Part shown: positions 50,264-62,419 of the stretch, piece by piece
How the letters are laid out: every line of letters starts with the position of its first letter
Position numbering within the stretch: position 1 is the first letter of the stretch
NCBI GenBank assembly: GCA_030533445.1
Contig: CM060064.1
Span: 24,678,626-24,742,625 of the forward strand
Source: Cyprinodon diabolis
Lineage: Eukaryota; Chordata; Actinopteri; Cyprinodontiformes; Cyprinodontidae
Length of the DNA: 64,000 nt
Direction of reading: 5' to 3'
The notes under the pieces: generated by a model
Told to the model about the DNA's origin: nothing
Databases searched by the model: none
The model's input: the letters and a program-made list of their open reading frames with translations, nothing else
Program-made: the position numbers and the translations under genes

Positions 50264-53200
50264 ATGAACTGCTTTGGTCGGAGGTTGAGACGCACAGTTC
50301 CTGCACATGGCAGCAGTAAAAGCGAGCTGGTCCCTTCCAAGACCCCCAGGATCAATGGCTGGTCGTGGCCTCCTCAGCCCTTACAGGTGGTTGGTTGGCT
50401 GGTGTACATCTACCTCACTGTAGTCACCTTTGGGATTTATATCCCTCTCCTGCCTCGGCCGTGGAAGGCTGTGAGCTACACTGTATCCTTAATGCTGTCG
50501 CTGCAGCTGTGGGTCTCTGTTATTTGAACATTCAATAAATGTTAGGCTCGGCTAAGAGTTCGGTTGGGCTGCTAGGGAAAAGCAAAAGAACGATTTTGTT
50601 GTGTAGCCTGTTTGTATAGCCTTAAGTCATACAAAACATGACTCTGTCTGTTTTTCTGTGCTCGCTGTCATGCTGCAATGGCATGTTCAGTGGTCTTTTT
50701 GTTAGGTGATGCTGAACGCTGCATGATGTCAACACACTAGATCATTTTACCCAAAGACCGTAAGGCCATGGAAGTGCTGATGTTCGCCGACTGTTTAGCT
50801 AACTCTGCAGTAGTGGTGCCTTCTTACTCTTTAAGGGCTACAGCTATTATGATTTTGATAGATTTTTTTTCCATGGATCAGTCTTAAAAGAGATAGTTTT
50901 TGATATATTTGAATGACCTGACAATTGGAAGGGGTTGTTTTAAAGCCCAGACACATCTAAAAAGTGTAGGACAATGGTACTGATGAACTGGAAATGAAGA
51001 TTCTTACTTTATGATGTAGTAGGTCATCACTTCCTTTGGCTATTCTTTAATGCTCTTTACATTTTTTCCCCCAGAATTTTTAATAATAAAAGTTTATCTG
51101 TTAAGAAATTTACCAAGACCCGAAAAGGCTTTGCAGTTGTGGCAAAATCTTGCCACTGGGCATTTTTGCAAAGGTGTTTGTATGTCACCCTTGTGAACGC
51201 ATAGGTGCTCTGTCAGTACTCAAGCTTTGTCACGTTTGCTCACTAGGCCAAGGGTGTTGTAAGCATATTTCAGCATAGGAGGCTGCTACACTTCATCATA
51301 CCGTCAACATTACGCTGAAAATCGGGCTGACACACTCATTTCTTTTATAAGCGTAACGACTCTGTGACCGACATCTGGGCTTCCTCCCCAGCCCCATTCC
51401 AGTACAGATGCTGTTTATCCTGAAACTTCACAACAATCTGTAATCTTATACAAACTATACTATCTAAACAAGGATACAGTTTATCTCTCTTTTTGTTTTT
51501 TATTCGGTAATAATGACTGAAGTATTAATACTGATAACACACAAAGAAAGGCGAGTCCAAGAAAGCTCCGGCAGGATGTGTGTTATATTTTCCAATCTTG
51601 CATAGGTGTTTCCTTGTTTTAGCTAGTTTTAGACTCTTGTTTACTATTTATTTAATCATCAAAAGCAGTTATAATGCTGAATATGTTTATGATAAGCATT
51701 TAGAGACATGCATTTTAAGTAAATTTAGCCAATATAGTGTGTGATCACTGATAAGTAGATATTTTTATATATCTATTATTTACTGCAACACCTTTTATTG
51801 ACCTTGCTCATAGAACTCGAGACACTCCTTTTCTCCGCACTCTTAGTTCTCAAGTGCCGCCAATGTTTATACATTATAAAGATGATTTGAGAACTGTTAA
51901 AAAAAGAAAATAGGACAAAAAGAAACATAGAAAATATTTCTTCTATATCTCTGTATGTGTGGACAAATAAAATAAGGAGATGACAAAGTAATGTCTTCTT
52001 TCTCCTTTTCATTTTTCCAATTTCCTTTTTTCTGCCCCTATACTTGTGATCCCCCTATCTTTTTTCCCTTAATTGTTTCTTCAATCTGTCCTTCTTACAT
52101 ATACCTTTATTATTATTATTCTGTGTTTTATTCCCCTTTTTTTCAGGTTTCCCTTTGACATATCTTTTTCTCATACCTTTTTTCTAGCTTGTGCCGTTCC
52201 TTGTATCATTTCTTTTGTCCCCTCTGCCTGCCCATCGGAAACACAGAATGAACTTCAGTAATTTGTTAAATACATGTCAAAATCTGTGTATTTTGTTTTT
52301 TGATATATTGCTGCAATCCTCTGACAATATTGCTAGCTTCCTTAACTGCTATTATTCTCAGATTTCTGGAATATCATTTCTAATAAATTTTTTCACTAAC
52401 ATAGCTACCGTGACTATAGATCCTGCAGATGCGAGTGTTCGGGCTAAAAAGGATTATTCCACACCTTTGCCTTTGTTTGACCGGGCAAAACGAGCTCATG
52501 TCATCCAGGACCTTCACTGTTACCTGTGTGATGTCAACGTGTAAGTATCCCAGTTTTCTAATTTAATATATCTACACTAAACTTCATAGCTTGACTTTTC
52601 TGTTGGTTTCTGTTTTCTTGGTTAAATAAAATCTGTTTATAAATGCTCAGTTTTGTATTTATTTATTTTTTTTGCAATCATAACTTTTTAACTAAACTAA
52701 GTGGGAATCCTTTACCTATTGGGTTGGTTTAAGTTTCTCTTGATATGTATTTTTGCGCAGCATTGGGTGTTTGATTTTGCTCTCTAGAAATACCTCTATA
52801 AAATTGTCATTCTCATTTGTCTACGTACTTTTCTAAAATGAGAGTTGGCTCAGGGCTTGTCTGCCTGGTTGTGTGTTTCCTGGATGTGGCCGCCTTTTAC
52901 AGCTGCTTTTTGCATTTCTGCTTCTGTCTCCTTGAACCGCAGTCAGCCTCAGCAGATGGCAGCTCACACTAAGCCTGGTTCTACTGGAAGTTTCTTCTTG
53001 TTAAAAGGGAGTTTTTCCTCTCCACTGTCGCTACAAGCATGCTTAGTGTGAGGGATTGCATCAGACTCAATTAGTCAATGCAATCAGGTGGTTTTCCTTA
53101 GATAGAAAACTTTGAATCAATTTGACTGTATGATCTGGTGAACTGTAAAGTGCCTTGAGCTGACATGTGTTGTGAATTGGCGCTATTAAATTGTGAATTG

Positions 53201-56200
53201 GTGTGAATTGGTGCTATTAATAATTAAACTGAATTAAGTATTTTTCAACCATTATGGATCCACCTTAGCTGTCCTGGACTGTAGCTATAGCAACAGTATT
53301 CAGCACCAGTGCACCAATATTGAGATCCCAGATTGCTGATCATTCTAGGCTCCAGATAATAGGAAATTCTTCTTTTTACAAGTTGCACTCCAGGACGGTT
53401 GAGATTGGAGATATTTTTGAAGAAAAGTTGAGCAGCTTTAAAAACCACAATAATCCCAGTGGGAGCAAATATACAGAAGCTAAACATTCAAAACATAATG
53501 TTGACATATTAGAAAAATCACTTTCAATGTAATATTTTCATTTCTAGGGAGTATTAAGTGAATGTTAACAAGTTAACAAGTTAGTCATTTTCTCGTAGGG
53601 GCCCCAAAGTCAAACACTGTGGAGTTTGTAACAAATGCGTGGAAGGCTTTGATCATCATTGCAAATGGCTAAACACCTGCGTTGGTCAGAGGAACTACTG
53701 GTGAGGCTACAAGCTGGATAAATTGCTAATTTCTAGAGCTTTATTTTCTAGATCAACAGCTGGTCATGCTTTATAAAAAAATGTTTCTATTTTGTTTTAG
53801 GTTCTTCTTTGGGGCACTCATCTCCGCCATCCTAGCAGGATTTATGATCACTGTCATCATCTTGTTCATATTTATTCAACATTACCTGGATCCACATGTT
53901 TTACGGACAGCGCCACAGTTTGACGGTTAGTTTAACGTCTCGTGCATGTTAGCGGCATGATCATTGACGTGTTATAACCATGTAATTGTTTCTTTCTATA
54001 GCATCCCTGGGTAATACAACATGGTTGTTGTTTTTACCTGTAGCTCCCATAAAGACAAGTTCAGCAGGTCTCCTTACATTAGCCTTCATAACAATCATGC
54101 TCTGCACTGCCTGTCTGATCCTACTCATTCATTTGCTGGGATTTCACCTTTACCTGTGTAAGTGATTGTTTCTTTGGATACTGTCTTTCTCCCTGCACCT
54201 GTCAGGAATCCTCACCATTTCTCCATCCCTCTGTTATTCCGGTGGTTTCACAGCTTATAAAGGCATAAGCACATATGATTATGTCAAGAAAAGTCGGCGT
54301 AAAGAAACTGGAAATCAAAATTCCGAAGCAAAAAAGTCCTGTTCCTCCAAACCTCACAGCAGCACTCAAAAGGTAGGAGCTTTATCTTTACTGATCAAAT
54401 GTATTCCAATCATCATGTGAAAACATCTTCTCTTGTTTAATAGAGCCAAGAAGGAACAAATGATTGTGAGCCAACATTATCAAAGACTCCAAGGTAAGGA
54501 TCGTAATAGAAGAATCAGTGCATAAACTTTACAAGGATCATTGATGTCTTCACTTATGTTCTTTCAGCTTCTTCAGATATGCCAACAGCAGTCCAATCTC
54601 CAGCACACTGTCAGACTCTATACGTACAGAGGTAACAGTAGGATTTAAAGAAAACAAAACATAGAGCTCAAGTGTGTTGAATTAAAATGCTTTTTTTAAT
54701 TTTTTTGTTTTAGCTGGAAAACTTTAAAAAGTCTGCAGAAAAAGAGAATAGTTTCAACTATGGGACAGAAAATTCAATACAAAAGGAAACAAGTAAGTAC
54801 CTGGCTTCTAAGATATTTATATCAACTATTGTATGTACAGTGCCCTGTAAAACTATTCTGTACCTTATAAGTCCTATTACAAACACACACCTGAATGTTG
54901 TTTTTCTGCATATCTTTGCAGCGTGGATTTAGCTCAGTCAGTATTTCTGGACAAACAATCTTTAGTTACAGTTAAGGCTGCAAGTCTTTTTTGTTACATT
55001 GCTACCACTTTTGTAACATTCACAAAATGAACATTTAGCCTTTTGCTTTCTTTTTTATGAAAACGCTCTACCTAAGTCGTTGAACTTGTTTATTTAAGTC
55101 TTGCCACTGATTCCCAAATGGATTCAGATTTGGACTTATGCTACGTTCAGACTGTAAGCTTCTGCTGCTTCTGCTCATTTTTGATGCTTGTACACATTAA
55201 GGTGCGTCTGATGCTTCTTCTCCTCCTGTGTTCAATGGCAGAGAGGGGCTTTGCTGTATTGGCTGTTATAAGTGGTTAAAAAATAGTTTTAATATGTTTT
55301 TAAGTGCACCTGAAAACTTCATCTGTGCAGTCTGCATTCAAATATTATTTTGCTGTCAGAGCCGCTCAGACCCCCGTACACCGGCGTTGCTCTGTAAATG
55401 AAAATCCCCTTCAATGACAGCTTCTGGTCTGGTCGCCTCTTCGCAGTCATGTTTGCGGCAGCTGGAAGGCGTTTTAATCCAAACTGCAGGCACCACAATA
55501 ACAAAACCGAACATATCTTGCCTGCAGGTTTCGACATTTTAAGTTAATTTGGACGTTAATGAAATGTTTCAGAGGAGGGATCATAGAGATCTGCATCAGC
55601 AGTGCTGTGTCTGGGTTGATGTGGCGCGTTGAGCAGCAAAAGTAAAATTTTTCCAACTCCTGCAGCTGCTGCTTTCGCAGCGCGTCGCATGCATCAGAAG
55701 CTCATAATGCGCTGCTTCAGCTGCTCAGACGCTCTTTTCATGCCGCTCAAAATGTGCTGCAGGACCTTTTGCTGCGCCTTGATGCGCATCAACCATTGAT
55801 TTTGCATGTAAACTAGCTGCCTCTGCTGCCTCTAGCGCATATGGTCTGAACCTAGCATTAGAGATCATTGATTTGAGCCTTTCTTTAGCAGCACTGGCTG
55901 CAGGTTGAGTTTATGTCCTACTGGAAGATGACCTCAGCCCCATTATAAAGGCCTCTACACCCTCCTACCTAATTCTTCTAGTATTGTCCTGTATGGATCC
56001 CCCTTTTCCTTTATAGCAACTTTTACCATTCCTGTTTGTGTTGAAGAAAAATACCCCCACAACATGATACTGCCACCACCATGTTTCACTGTTGGAGTGA
56101 CATCTCTTGCAGTTCCTTGATCTTCATGGTCCTTTTGTTCACTTAAATTTCCTAAGCACATTTCTAAGGCTGTCACCTAATGGCTAGATCTATACTGCAA

Positions 56201-56633
56201 ATAAATTACACACAGCTGGATTCTACTGGCATTTCAGCTCGCTAATGGGGGGTGGATGGTTGCGTTCCTTACATTTATGGCAGCAGACCAAGGAGATCTA
56301 AAAAAAAAAATAAAAAAATTAGAAAATCACATTTACAAGCACTGAGAAGCAATCAGCACTGAAGAATATTCTGTGTACTTCCTGTCTTCACTTTGGTGAT
56401 AGTTCTAATATATTTGTCTGAAGATTTTAAAAGGAAAATCCTAGCCGAGAGACAGACATTATGTAAAAACTGTTTCCTCTTTTTGTTTTTTGTCTTTAGG
56501 GGTGATCTCCATGAGTGTCATCACAAGTTTAAAGCTTGAAAAAAAAGAAAACGTTCAGGAAGATAGAGAGAAGTCCATTCCTGTAACACAGGACCCTCTA
56601 GGGAGCTCAGTTATGGCTCAGGATCCTGCTTAA
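50264..56633 (+). CDS. zdhhc11: Palmitoyltransferase ZDHHC11 (DHHC family)
   Basis: DHHC enzymes S-palmitoylate cysteines of target proteins at Golgi or ER membranes; mammalian ZDHHC11 has also been linked to STING signalling. Ten coding exons join in frame (1227 nt, 408 aa): 50264-50482, 52362-52540, 53599-53700, 53801-53925, 54002-54157, 54254-54372, 54444-54493, 54568-54631, 54714-54792, 56500-56633. The start, [10 protein letters not shown], follows an AG acceptor directly. Four hydrophobic segments lie near 40-62, 74-92, 168-192 and 228-255. The Cys-rich domain (126-167) holds C126/C129, HCGVC, the catalytic DHHC at 151-154 and CVGQRNYW. After TM2 comes the family IDPAD motif. The C-terminal tail from about 262 is Ser/Lys-rich and is encoded by small exons. 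The exon-2 donor (ACT|GTATCC) is weak but is the phase-correct choice supported by homology to the mammalian protein. Confidence 0.93.
50483..52361. other. zdhhc11 intron, nothing recognised
   Basis: The 1.9-kb intron between the first two coding exons contains no evident repeat or extra exon. Confidence 0.5.
52850..53235 (+). mobile_element. LINE 3'-tail repeat in zdhhc11 intron
   Basis: Phrases of a very common fish repeat tail are present: AAGCCTGGTTCTACTGGAAG, TTAAAAGGGAGTTTTTCCTC and AAAGTGCCTTGAGCTGACAT. It ends in short GAATTGG(C/T)G(C/T) reiterations. It is 5'-truncated with no ORF. Confidence 0.7.
54838..56250 (-). mobile_element. Old Tc1-like element in zdhhc11 intron 10, hosting a Harbinger MITE
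   Basis: It starts CAGTGCCCTGTAAAACTATT after a TA dinucleotide, the classic Tc1 end. Typical antisense transposase sequence follows (CCCACAACATGATACTGCCA near 56056, encoding [12 protein letters not shown] on the minus strand at 55955-56130). Stops and indels are many. The right end is not clear. The element is split at 55139-55857. Confidence 0.72.
55139..55857 (-). mobile_element. Harbinger-type MITE, full copy
   Basis: Inverted ends TGCTACGTTCAGACT and TGCTAGGTTCAGACC (read inward) are flanked by the 3-bp duplication TTA (55136-55138 and 55858-55860), as expected for PIF/Harbinger. It is 719 bp without an ORF. It inserted into an older Tc1 copy; the truncated relative lies at 7375-7825. 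Confidence 0.85.
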
Positions 56634-57299
56634 CGCTTCCTGATGGTGGAAAAGAGATGAACCAAGATCAGATGGGCTCTGGGACAAGTTTCTTCTCCAG
56701 TTAGAATTATTGGCTCTGCAATAAGCTCTTTATTTTTTTAAGGCATTTCAAATATCAGCATGATTTGATTACAGAACCTCTTATATAAAAGTTTTCTTGT
56801 AGATATTTTATACCCATCTGCTTGAAATTGGATCCTTTTGTATGACTGCTGCTTGTATTTTACATTAAGACAGTAGCTCTAAGGAAAATGTTTCTGTTAG
56901 TATTTTTGTGTGAAATAATTTGTCTTGTAGTATTTAAGACCCTTTTTTTGTTATTAATTAAGTCGAGTGAGTTAAAACTTCATTTTCACTAGAGGATAAC
57001 TATTCCCCCTTCTTTAGCAGAGGCCCAGACCACCTGGTTTTAGGAAAATCTACCTCAGCCTTCAAATTGTTTCCTTCAAAGAACAACATTAAAAATGTTT
57101 TTGAAGCAGCAGTCCTTCATTTTTATTATTATAATTGTATTATTATTATATTTTTTTTGGATGTATCATCAAACCTGTTTGGTTCTTTCTGCAGCACTAG
57201 CTTCAGACCCAAACAAGCGTTCCAGATTTCTCCAACAGGTTATTTTTTCATCTGTTATCAGAACTGAACCCAACATCCCAAACTATGTAGTAATAATGC

Positions 57300-57305
57300 A
57301 ATAAA
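57300..57305 (+). promoter_or_regulatory. Candidate zdhhc11 polyadenylation signal
   Basis: AATAAA lies about 670 bases past the TAA stop. AT-rich sequence surrounds it, and further hexamers near 57.8 and 58.35 kb could give longer 3' UTRs. Confidence 0.4.
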
Positions 57306-57319
57306 ATCAATATCCATGT

Positions 57320-60170
57320 GTCTCTTTTTTAATCTCTTAGGTTTGCTTTCATCTAAGTTCTGATTAACCTAATCAGTCAAGGAAAACTAAAAATTCTGTT
57401 GGTTTTTTTGGTTTTTTTTACTCCTTTTTTTTATTACTTTTGAAATGTTTTGTTTATCCTGTTTTACACAAAGATGGTTGAATTGTTCTTTTACTGAATG
57501 TTTTCAAACATGAAGGGTTACATTTTCAGGGTGCCAATAATTCAAACCAGCACAGGGATTTTGAAAATATGTTTCATTAAACTGGAACACGACATTTTCC
57601 GCACCTAGATGCTTTGGACCTTTAACTTTGATTTCACATGTTGTTCACATGTTGTTTAACAAAATGGATAAAAGTTTTTTGGGTGTTTTTTTTTTTTTCT
57701 TACCCTAAAATGATATTTTGTATGAATGATTGTATCGTTTTCTTTCACTTGCATTTTATGTGTGTGTGTGTTTTTTTTTTTTTTGTTGTTTTTTTTAAAA
57801 TAAACTATTTAAAATTTTTGAGAAATTTAGTTGTGAGTTGCCCTCATGGAGTGTTATATGTCGACTACAGGTAAATTCAACTTGAAGAGATGGAGAGCAT
57901 ATATATATCTTTTATGATCTTCATACTTTACTCAATTTGAAGGGTATTTGATTGTCTTGTGCAGATTGTTCCCATCTGGCCAGGAATTTTACTGGAATCA
58001 CCCAGAGGGATGTCTGGGTTCCCCTCTTAGAGCTTTACCTTCATCATGACCTGATCTGAGATCAGCAGGGGACAATTCGAGGTTTTGGAGCAGAATCTCA
58101 AATGCTACCACATTTATAAATGCAGATTAAAAATCAAAATTTAAATGAGGGACAATAAACCAGAAATCGATGTGCATTTTGACACAACTATGTTTTGTGG
58201 GCTAATTTTAAACATTGATTTTTTTTTTTTTCAAAGACAAAATGTGACTTTGATTGTATATAATTATGTAAACGTTCTAGTTGAAAGGAGGAAGCAAACT
58301 TGTTTGCAATTTTAAGATTTTTGTTTTCAATATTTTTTATTTATATGAAATAAATGCCATTTTAATCAACATAGTAGTTTCCTCCAACCATGGTTGAACC
58401 TCAGCACTTTACGTTATAATTTAATTATTCATATATTTAAGTGATTCACTTGAAGTTAAAATTTTTGTGAAATAATTTCAGTGTGCCATGTTTCAATCAT
58501 TTCTGTTATAGTTCTAGCTTGAAATTAAAGACATGTTGGTCTTAGAGGTTCACACCGTGAAAGTCAGGAGATGATTTTTACAATCATGATGTGATCTTTC
58601 TGGTATATGTAGGGCCAAAATACACCATGCAATAATTAAATGTATAATGAAATATTTAGGTGTAACAACTATATATCCGATACATGATTTATATATAAAA
58701 TATTGGAACTCAATTATAAATTTCACTATTACATTATCAGAAGTACATAAGTCATTTAAATTATGCATTCATTTAAAAATTAATCGAATATCACTTTTAT
58801 GTATTTTAGGGGTCCGGCAGAAGCAGCTATTTCAAAAAGATGCACATGCAAGATTAAATAACTGCAACATTTTTTTAAGCAAAGGCTCTTCATAAGTCGA
58901 GGCCTTTAGCTGGAGTCAGGCCTTCAAGACCCCCACACACAAAGACTAGTGTAGTAATTCCTGGAGAAATGCTGAAGATATTAAGTGCATCAGAATTATA
59001 TTGTATCATTAACTCTAAGCTATAGTCGTCAAAAGGTAAAGAAATCAAAGTTTGAACAGAATCAGACTGCTGCATCCCGAGGCCACAAAAAAGGCGTTAT
59101 CATTGATCCCTCTTCCCCGCAGCTCTTAGGCTTATAAATTATAATTGCTTTAAAAAAGGATACAAACGTTGAATTGTTTGCACAATTGTCCAATTTCTTT
59201 AACTTTGATGCTTATTTCATGTACAAATATAAAAAGGCAATACATTTTTAAAATATTTATCCAACAATTTAAATACACAAAGTAAATTTGCCCTGTGCTC
59301 TACAGTTTCTCTTTCTTGCAATATATTTTTACCCGTGTGTGAATCCGCCTGCTTTCATTTGTCTTTAACTTTGCTAAAGGCAAAAGAAGAGCAGCCAAAA
59401 ACTATTCTTAGTATCAGTCAATGTGTCTTCATTTCATACATACTAATTCAACCTTTGGGGAGAACATGGAAACAAAGGCAAACAGTAAGATGGACATACA
59501 TTTTTGTTTTTATTTGACTACATTTTTTTTGTCAGAATGCTAGTATTACAACTTCAACATTTTTTTTTAACTTAAGTAAAAACAAAAAAGTAGCCAATCA
59601 ATAAATTACACAGTAAACAATAATTTGGTAGAAAAAAAAGGCTACTGAGTAGAGAGGAAGTGGTCATAGCATCTGATTAATATTTGAAAATAATAGAATC
59701 AAACATATATATAGTTAGAATGTATTTAGTTAGAACAAGCCTGTTTTTATTCAGTGATGTCAGTCACAGAAAGACACCCATGCACACAACTAATGACAAA
59801 TACGAAGTTCCATTTAGGCTCAAGCTGATGGGTTTTCATTTTAGGAGGAAGCCAGAGTACTCAGAGAGAATCAAGACATGCATAGGGAGTACATGTAAAC
59901 AAGACTGGAAATTGAATCAAGGACCATCTATTAACGAAGGAACAGTGGTATTAATTAATCATATGCTACCCTAAATTAACCATCATTTTGTTTAAAAACG
60001 CACTCTAATCAATGTAACTAGCTACTACCCACCTCTGGCTGCTGGTACTCAGTCATTTCCCTCTGAATGATAATACCATATGGGGGCATTGTCGTTGCAA
60101 TATTATTTTCAAAGGTGTGCGGAGAGTTGTGTCTGTATCTCAATTTGTGTGTGTTGTATTTTGTTGCTTC
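57320..60170. other. Intergenic, nothing coding recognised
   Basis: AT-rich DNA with T runs and a TG tract (57760-57785). A decayed fragment of the common LINE-type repeat lies at about 59840-59940 (GAGGAAGCCAGAGTACTCAG). Confidence 0.4.
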
Positions 60171-60174
60171 AGAT

Positions 60175-60554
60175 TTAAAGGTACAGTGGCAGATGTTATT
60201 TTGCTGGGTGGATCATCAAAATAAGTGTTCCTCCTAATTGTCAATCATTCCAGTGATACGTTTACGTAAGGCCGCCTACGTGCTCATCCCCATTTTCACT
60301 TAGCGGTGGTGAGTCCTACATAGTGGAAAAATTGCAAACCTTCTTTTGGAAACTAAGCTTATATGAGCGTTGCAAACAGCAACTTTTAAAAAGAGCGTGC
60401 ACAAGGAGAAATGGACTCGTGCATGCTCTCGCACTCATTTAATAGGCGTTCCCTCTTAGGAGTGGGTACTGGGTTGTGCATGTCCTTTTTTTTTAAAGGC
60501 GGAAAGGGCGGGTTTTTTAAAACTTTCGCGAAAAATCCTCCACTATACCTTTAA
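60175..60554. mobile_element. TTAAAGGTA MITE, second copy
   Basis: Ends TTAAAGGTACAGTGGCAGAT and TTAAAGGTATAGTGGAGGAT (read inward) bound a 380-bp element. Its halves align to the two sides of the interrupted copy at 4594-6436 (shared CTAATTGTCAATCATTC and GGCGTTCCCTCTT). Confidence 0.85.
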
Positions 60555-60636
60555 GTTTATGTTTAAAGACTTATCTACACATATGTAGATCTCGGCTACA
60601 TTTGTAGATCTGAATACATATTTGTGGATTTATTAC

Positions 60637-61545
60637 TCATTTGCAAATCGGATTACACAGAACATATTTTTACACATTTGCAAATCGGATTACACAGAAC
60701 GTATTTTTACACATTTGCAAATCGGATTACACAGCAGTTATTTTACGCATTTGCAAATCGGATTACACAGCAGTTATTTTACACATTTGCAAATCGGATT
60801 ACACAGCAGTTATTTTACACATTTGCAAATCGGATTACACAGCAGTTATTTTACGCATTTGCAAATCGGATTACACAGTAGTTATTCTACACATTTGCAG
60901 ATGGATTACACAGCAATTATTTTACGCATTTGCAGATCGGATTACACAGTAGTTATTTTACACATTTGCAAATCGGATTACACAGCAGTTATTTTACACA
61001 TTTGCAAATCGGATTACACAGCAGTTATTTTACGCATTTGCAAATCGGATTACACAGCAGTTATTTTACACATTTGCAAATCGGATTACACAGCAGTTAT
61101 TTTACACATTTGCAAATCGGATTACACAGCAGTTATTTTACGCATTTGCAAATCGGATTACACAGTAGTTATTTTACACATTTGCAGATGGATTACACAG
61201 CAATTATTTTACGCATTTGCAGATCGGATTACACAGTAGTTATTTTACACATTTGCAGATGGATTACACAGCAGTTATTTTACACATTTGCAGATGGATT
61301 ACACAGTAGTTATTTTACACATTTGCAGATGGATTACACAGCAATTATTTTACGCATTTGCAGATCGGATTACACAGTAGTTATTTTACACATTTTCAGA
61401 TGGATTACACAGCAGTTAATTTACACATTTGCAGATGGATTACACAGTAGTTATTTTACACATTTGCAGATGGATTACACAGCAATTATTTTTACGCATT
61501 TGCAGATCGGATTACACAGCAGTTATTTTACACATTTTCAGATTC
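60637..61545 (+). repeat. 36-bp minisatellite, about 25 units
   Basis: The unit is ACACATTTGCAAATCGG plus ATTACACAGCAGTTATTTT, 36 bp, with a 35-bp variant in which CAAATCGG is CAGATGG. Because 36 is divisible by three, all frames stay open for long stretches and encode reiterated peptides. These are artefacts of the repeat, not genes. Confidence 0.97.
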
Positions 61546-61559
61546 TTGTAGACACAAAA

Positions 61560-62100
61560 TCTCCCCACACATTTTCACATCCCACTGCACACACTCACAT
61601 CGAGACACAGACACACAACTCTCGACGCAGATTTGCAAATAATATAGCAACAATAATGCCCTCATAATCCCAATCTAATTTGTTGAAATCCACATCTACG
61701 TGTGTATTTGTCTTTGACCACACGGTGGCGCAGTTGAATCAATCTGAGCAACCAAATATGTCCTGAGTGATTACAGGAGCTGCTTTAATCAAGACCAGAC
61801 ATACGACCAATCTGAATGTGTTTTCCTCCGCTTCCTGCTGAAAGTACTTAAGATGTTGATGTAAAATTGCTGGTCCTTCACCCAAAGGACCGCAGGGATT
61901 ACATAACCTCCATCCCTCGATACTATGATTGTATAACGACCTCAGAGCTCTGGGCATTAAAGTTCAATTCAGAGGCTAAATCTGTTTTAGATCGAAGATT
62001 CCTCACACATGATGGAATATAAATTGAACAGCATCAGAAAAGTGTGCCATCAGAATAAACACCAAGTTTGCGTTACTGTATTGCTTTCCTTCACATGAAA
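61560..62100. other. Intergenic, nothing recognised
   Basis: Transitional sequence after the minisatellite includes further ACACA and GATTTGCAAAT motifs to about 61640. Nothing else is recognised. Confidence 0.4.
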
Positions 62101-62149
62101 TATGTTTTAATTAAACCCATTCTCTCTCTCTTTTTTTTTTTTTTTTTTT

Positions 62150-62415
62150 TTTTGCGCGTGTAGCAGCACAATATAAACAAAAACACAGAAGCAGGCGGAA
62201 AAAAACTCGTGGCGCACGGCGGCAGCCAATCAGCGTCCTGGTTTCTCTTCAGCATCTCGGATGGGATTGAAGCATCGGGCAGATTGGAACGCACGCAGCG
62301 GGGGAGGAAAGATATTTCCCAGGGCTCCTGATCTACGCGCAAATTTAGGATTTTTCTGAAATAGACGCGGAGAAGTGGAGGATTACGTCACCGCCTGATT
62401 GAAACGGTATTTGCG
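62150..62415 (+). promoter_or_regulatory. Candidate CpG-rich promoter and 5' UTR exon of an off-window gene
   Basis: This is the most CpG-dense stretch right of zdhhc11. It has a CCAAT box in AGCCAATCAG near 62225, many CG steps to about 62395, and a possible donor after GATTGAAACG (GTATTT at 62407). No coding exon follows within the window, so this would be an untranslated first exon of a gene to the right. Orientation is inferred. Confidence 0.4.
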
Positions 62416-62419
62416 ATTA

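Noticed and set aside
60622..61667. Long open frames encoding reiterated peptides (HLQIGLHSSYFT type)
   Set aside because: They arise because the 36-bp satellite unit is divisible by three and lacks stops in several frames at once; frames switch at 35-bp variant units and there is no start, domain or splice context.
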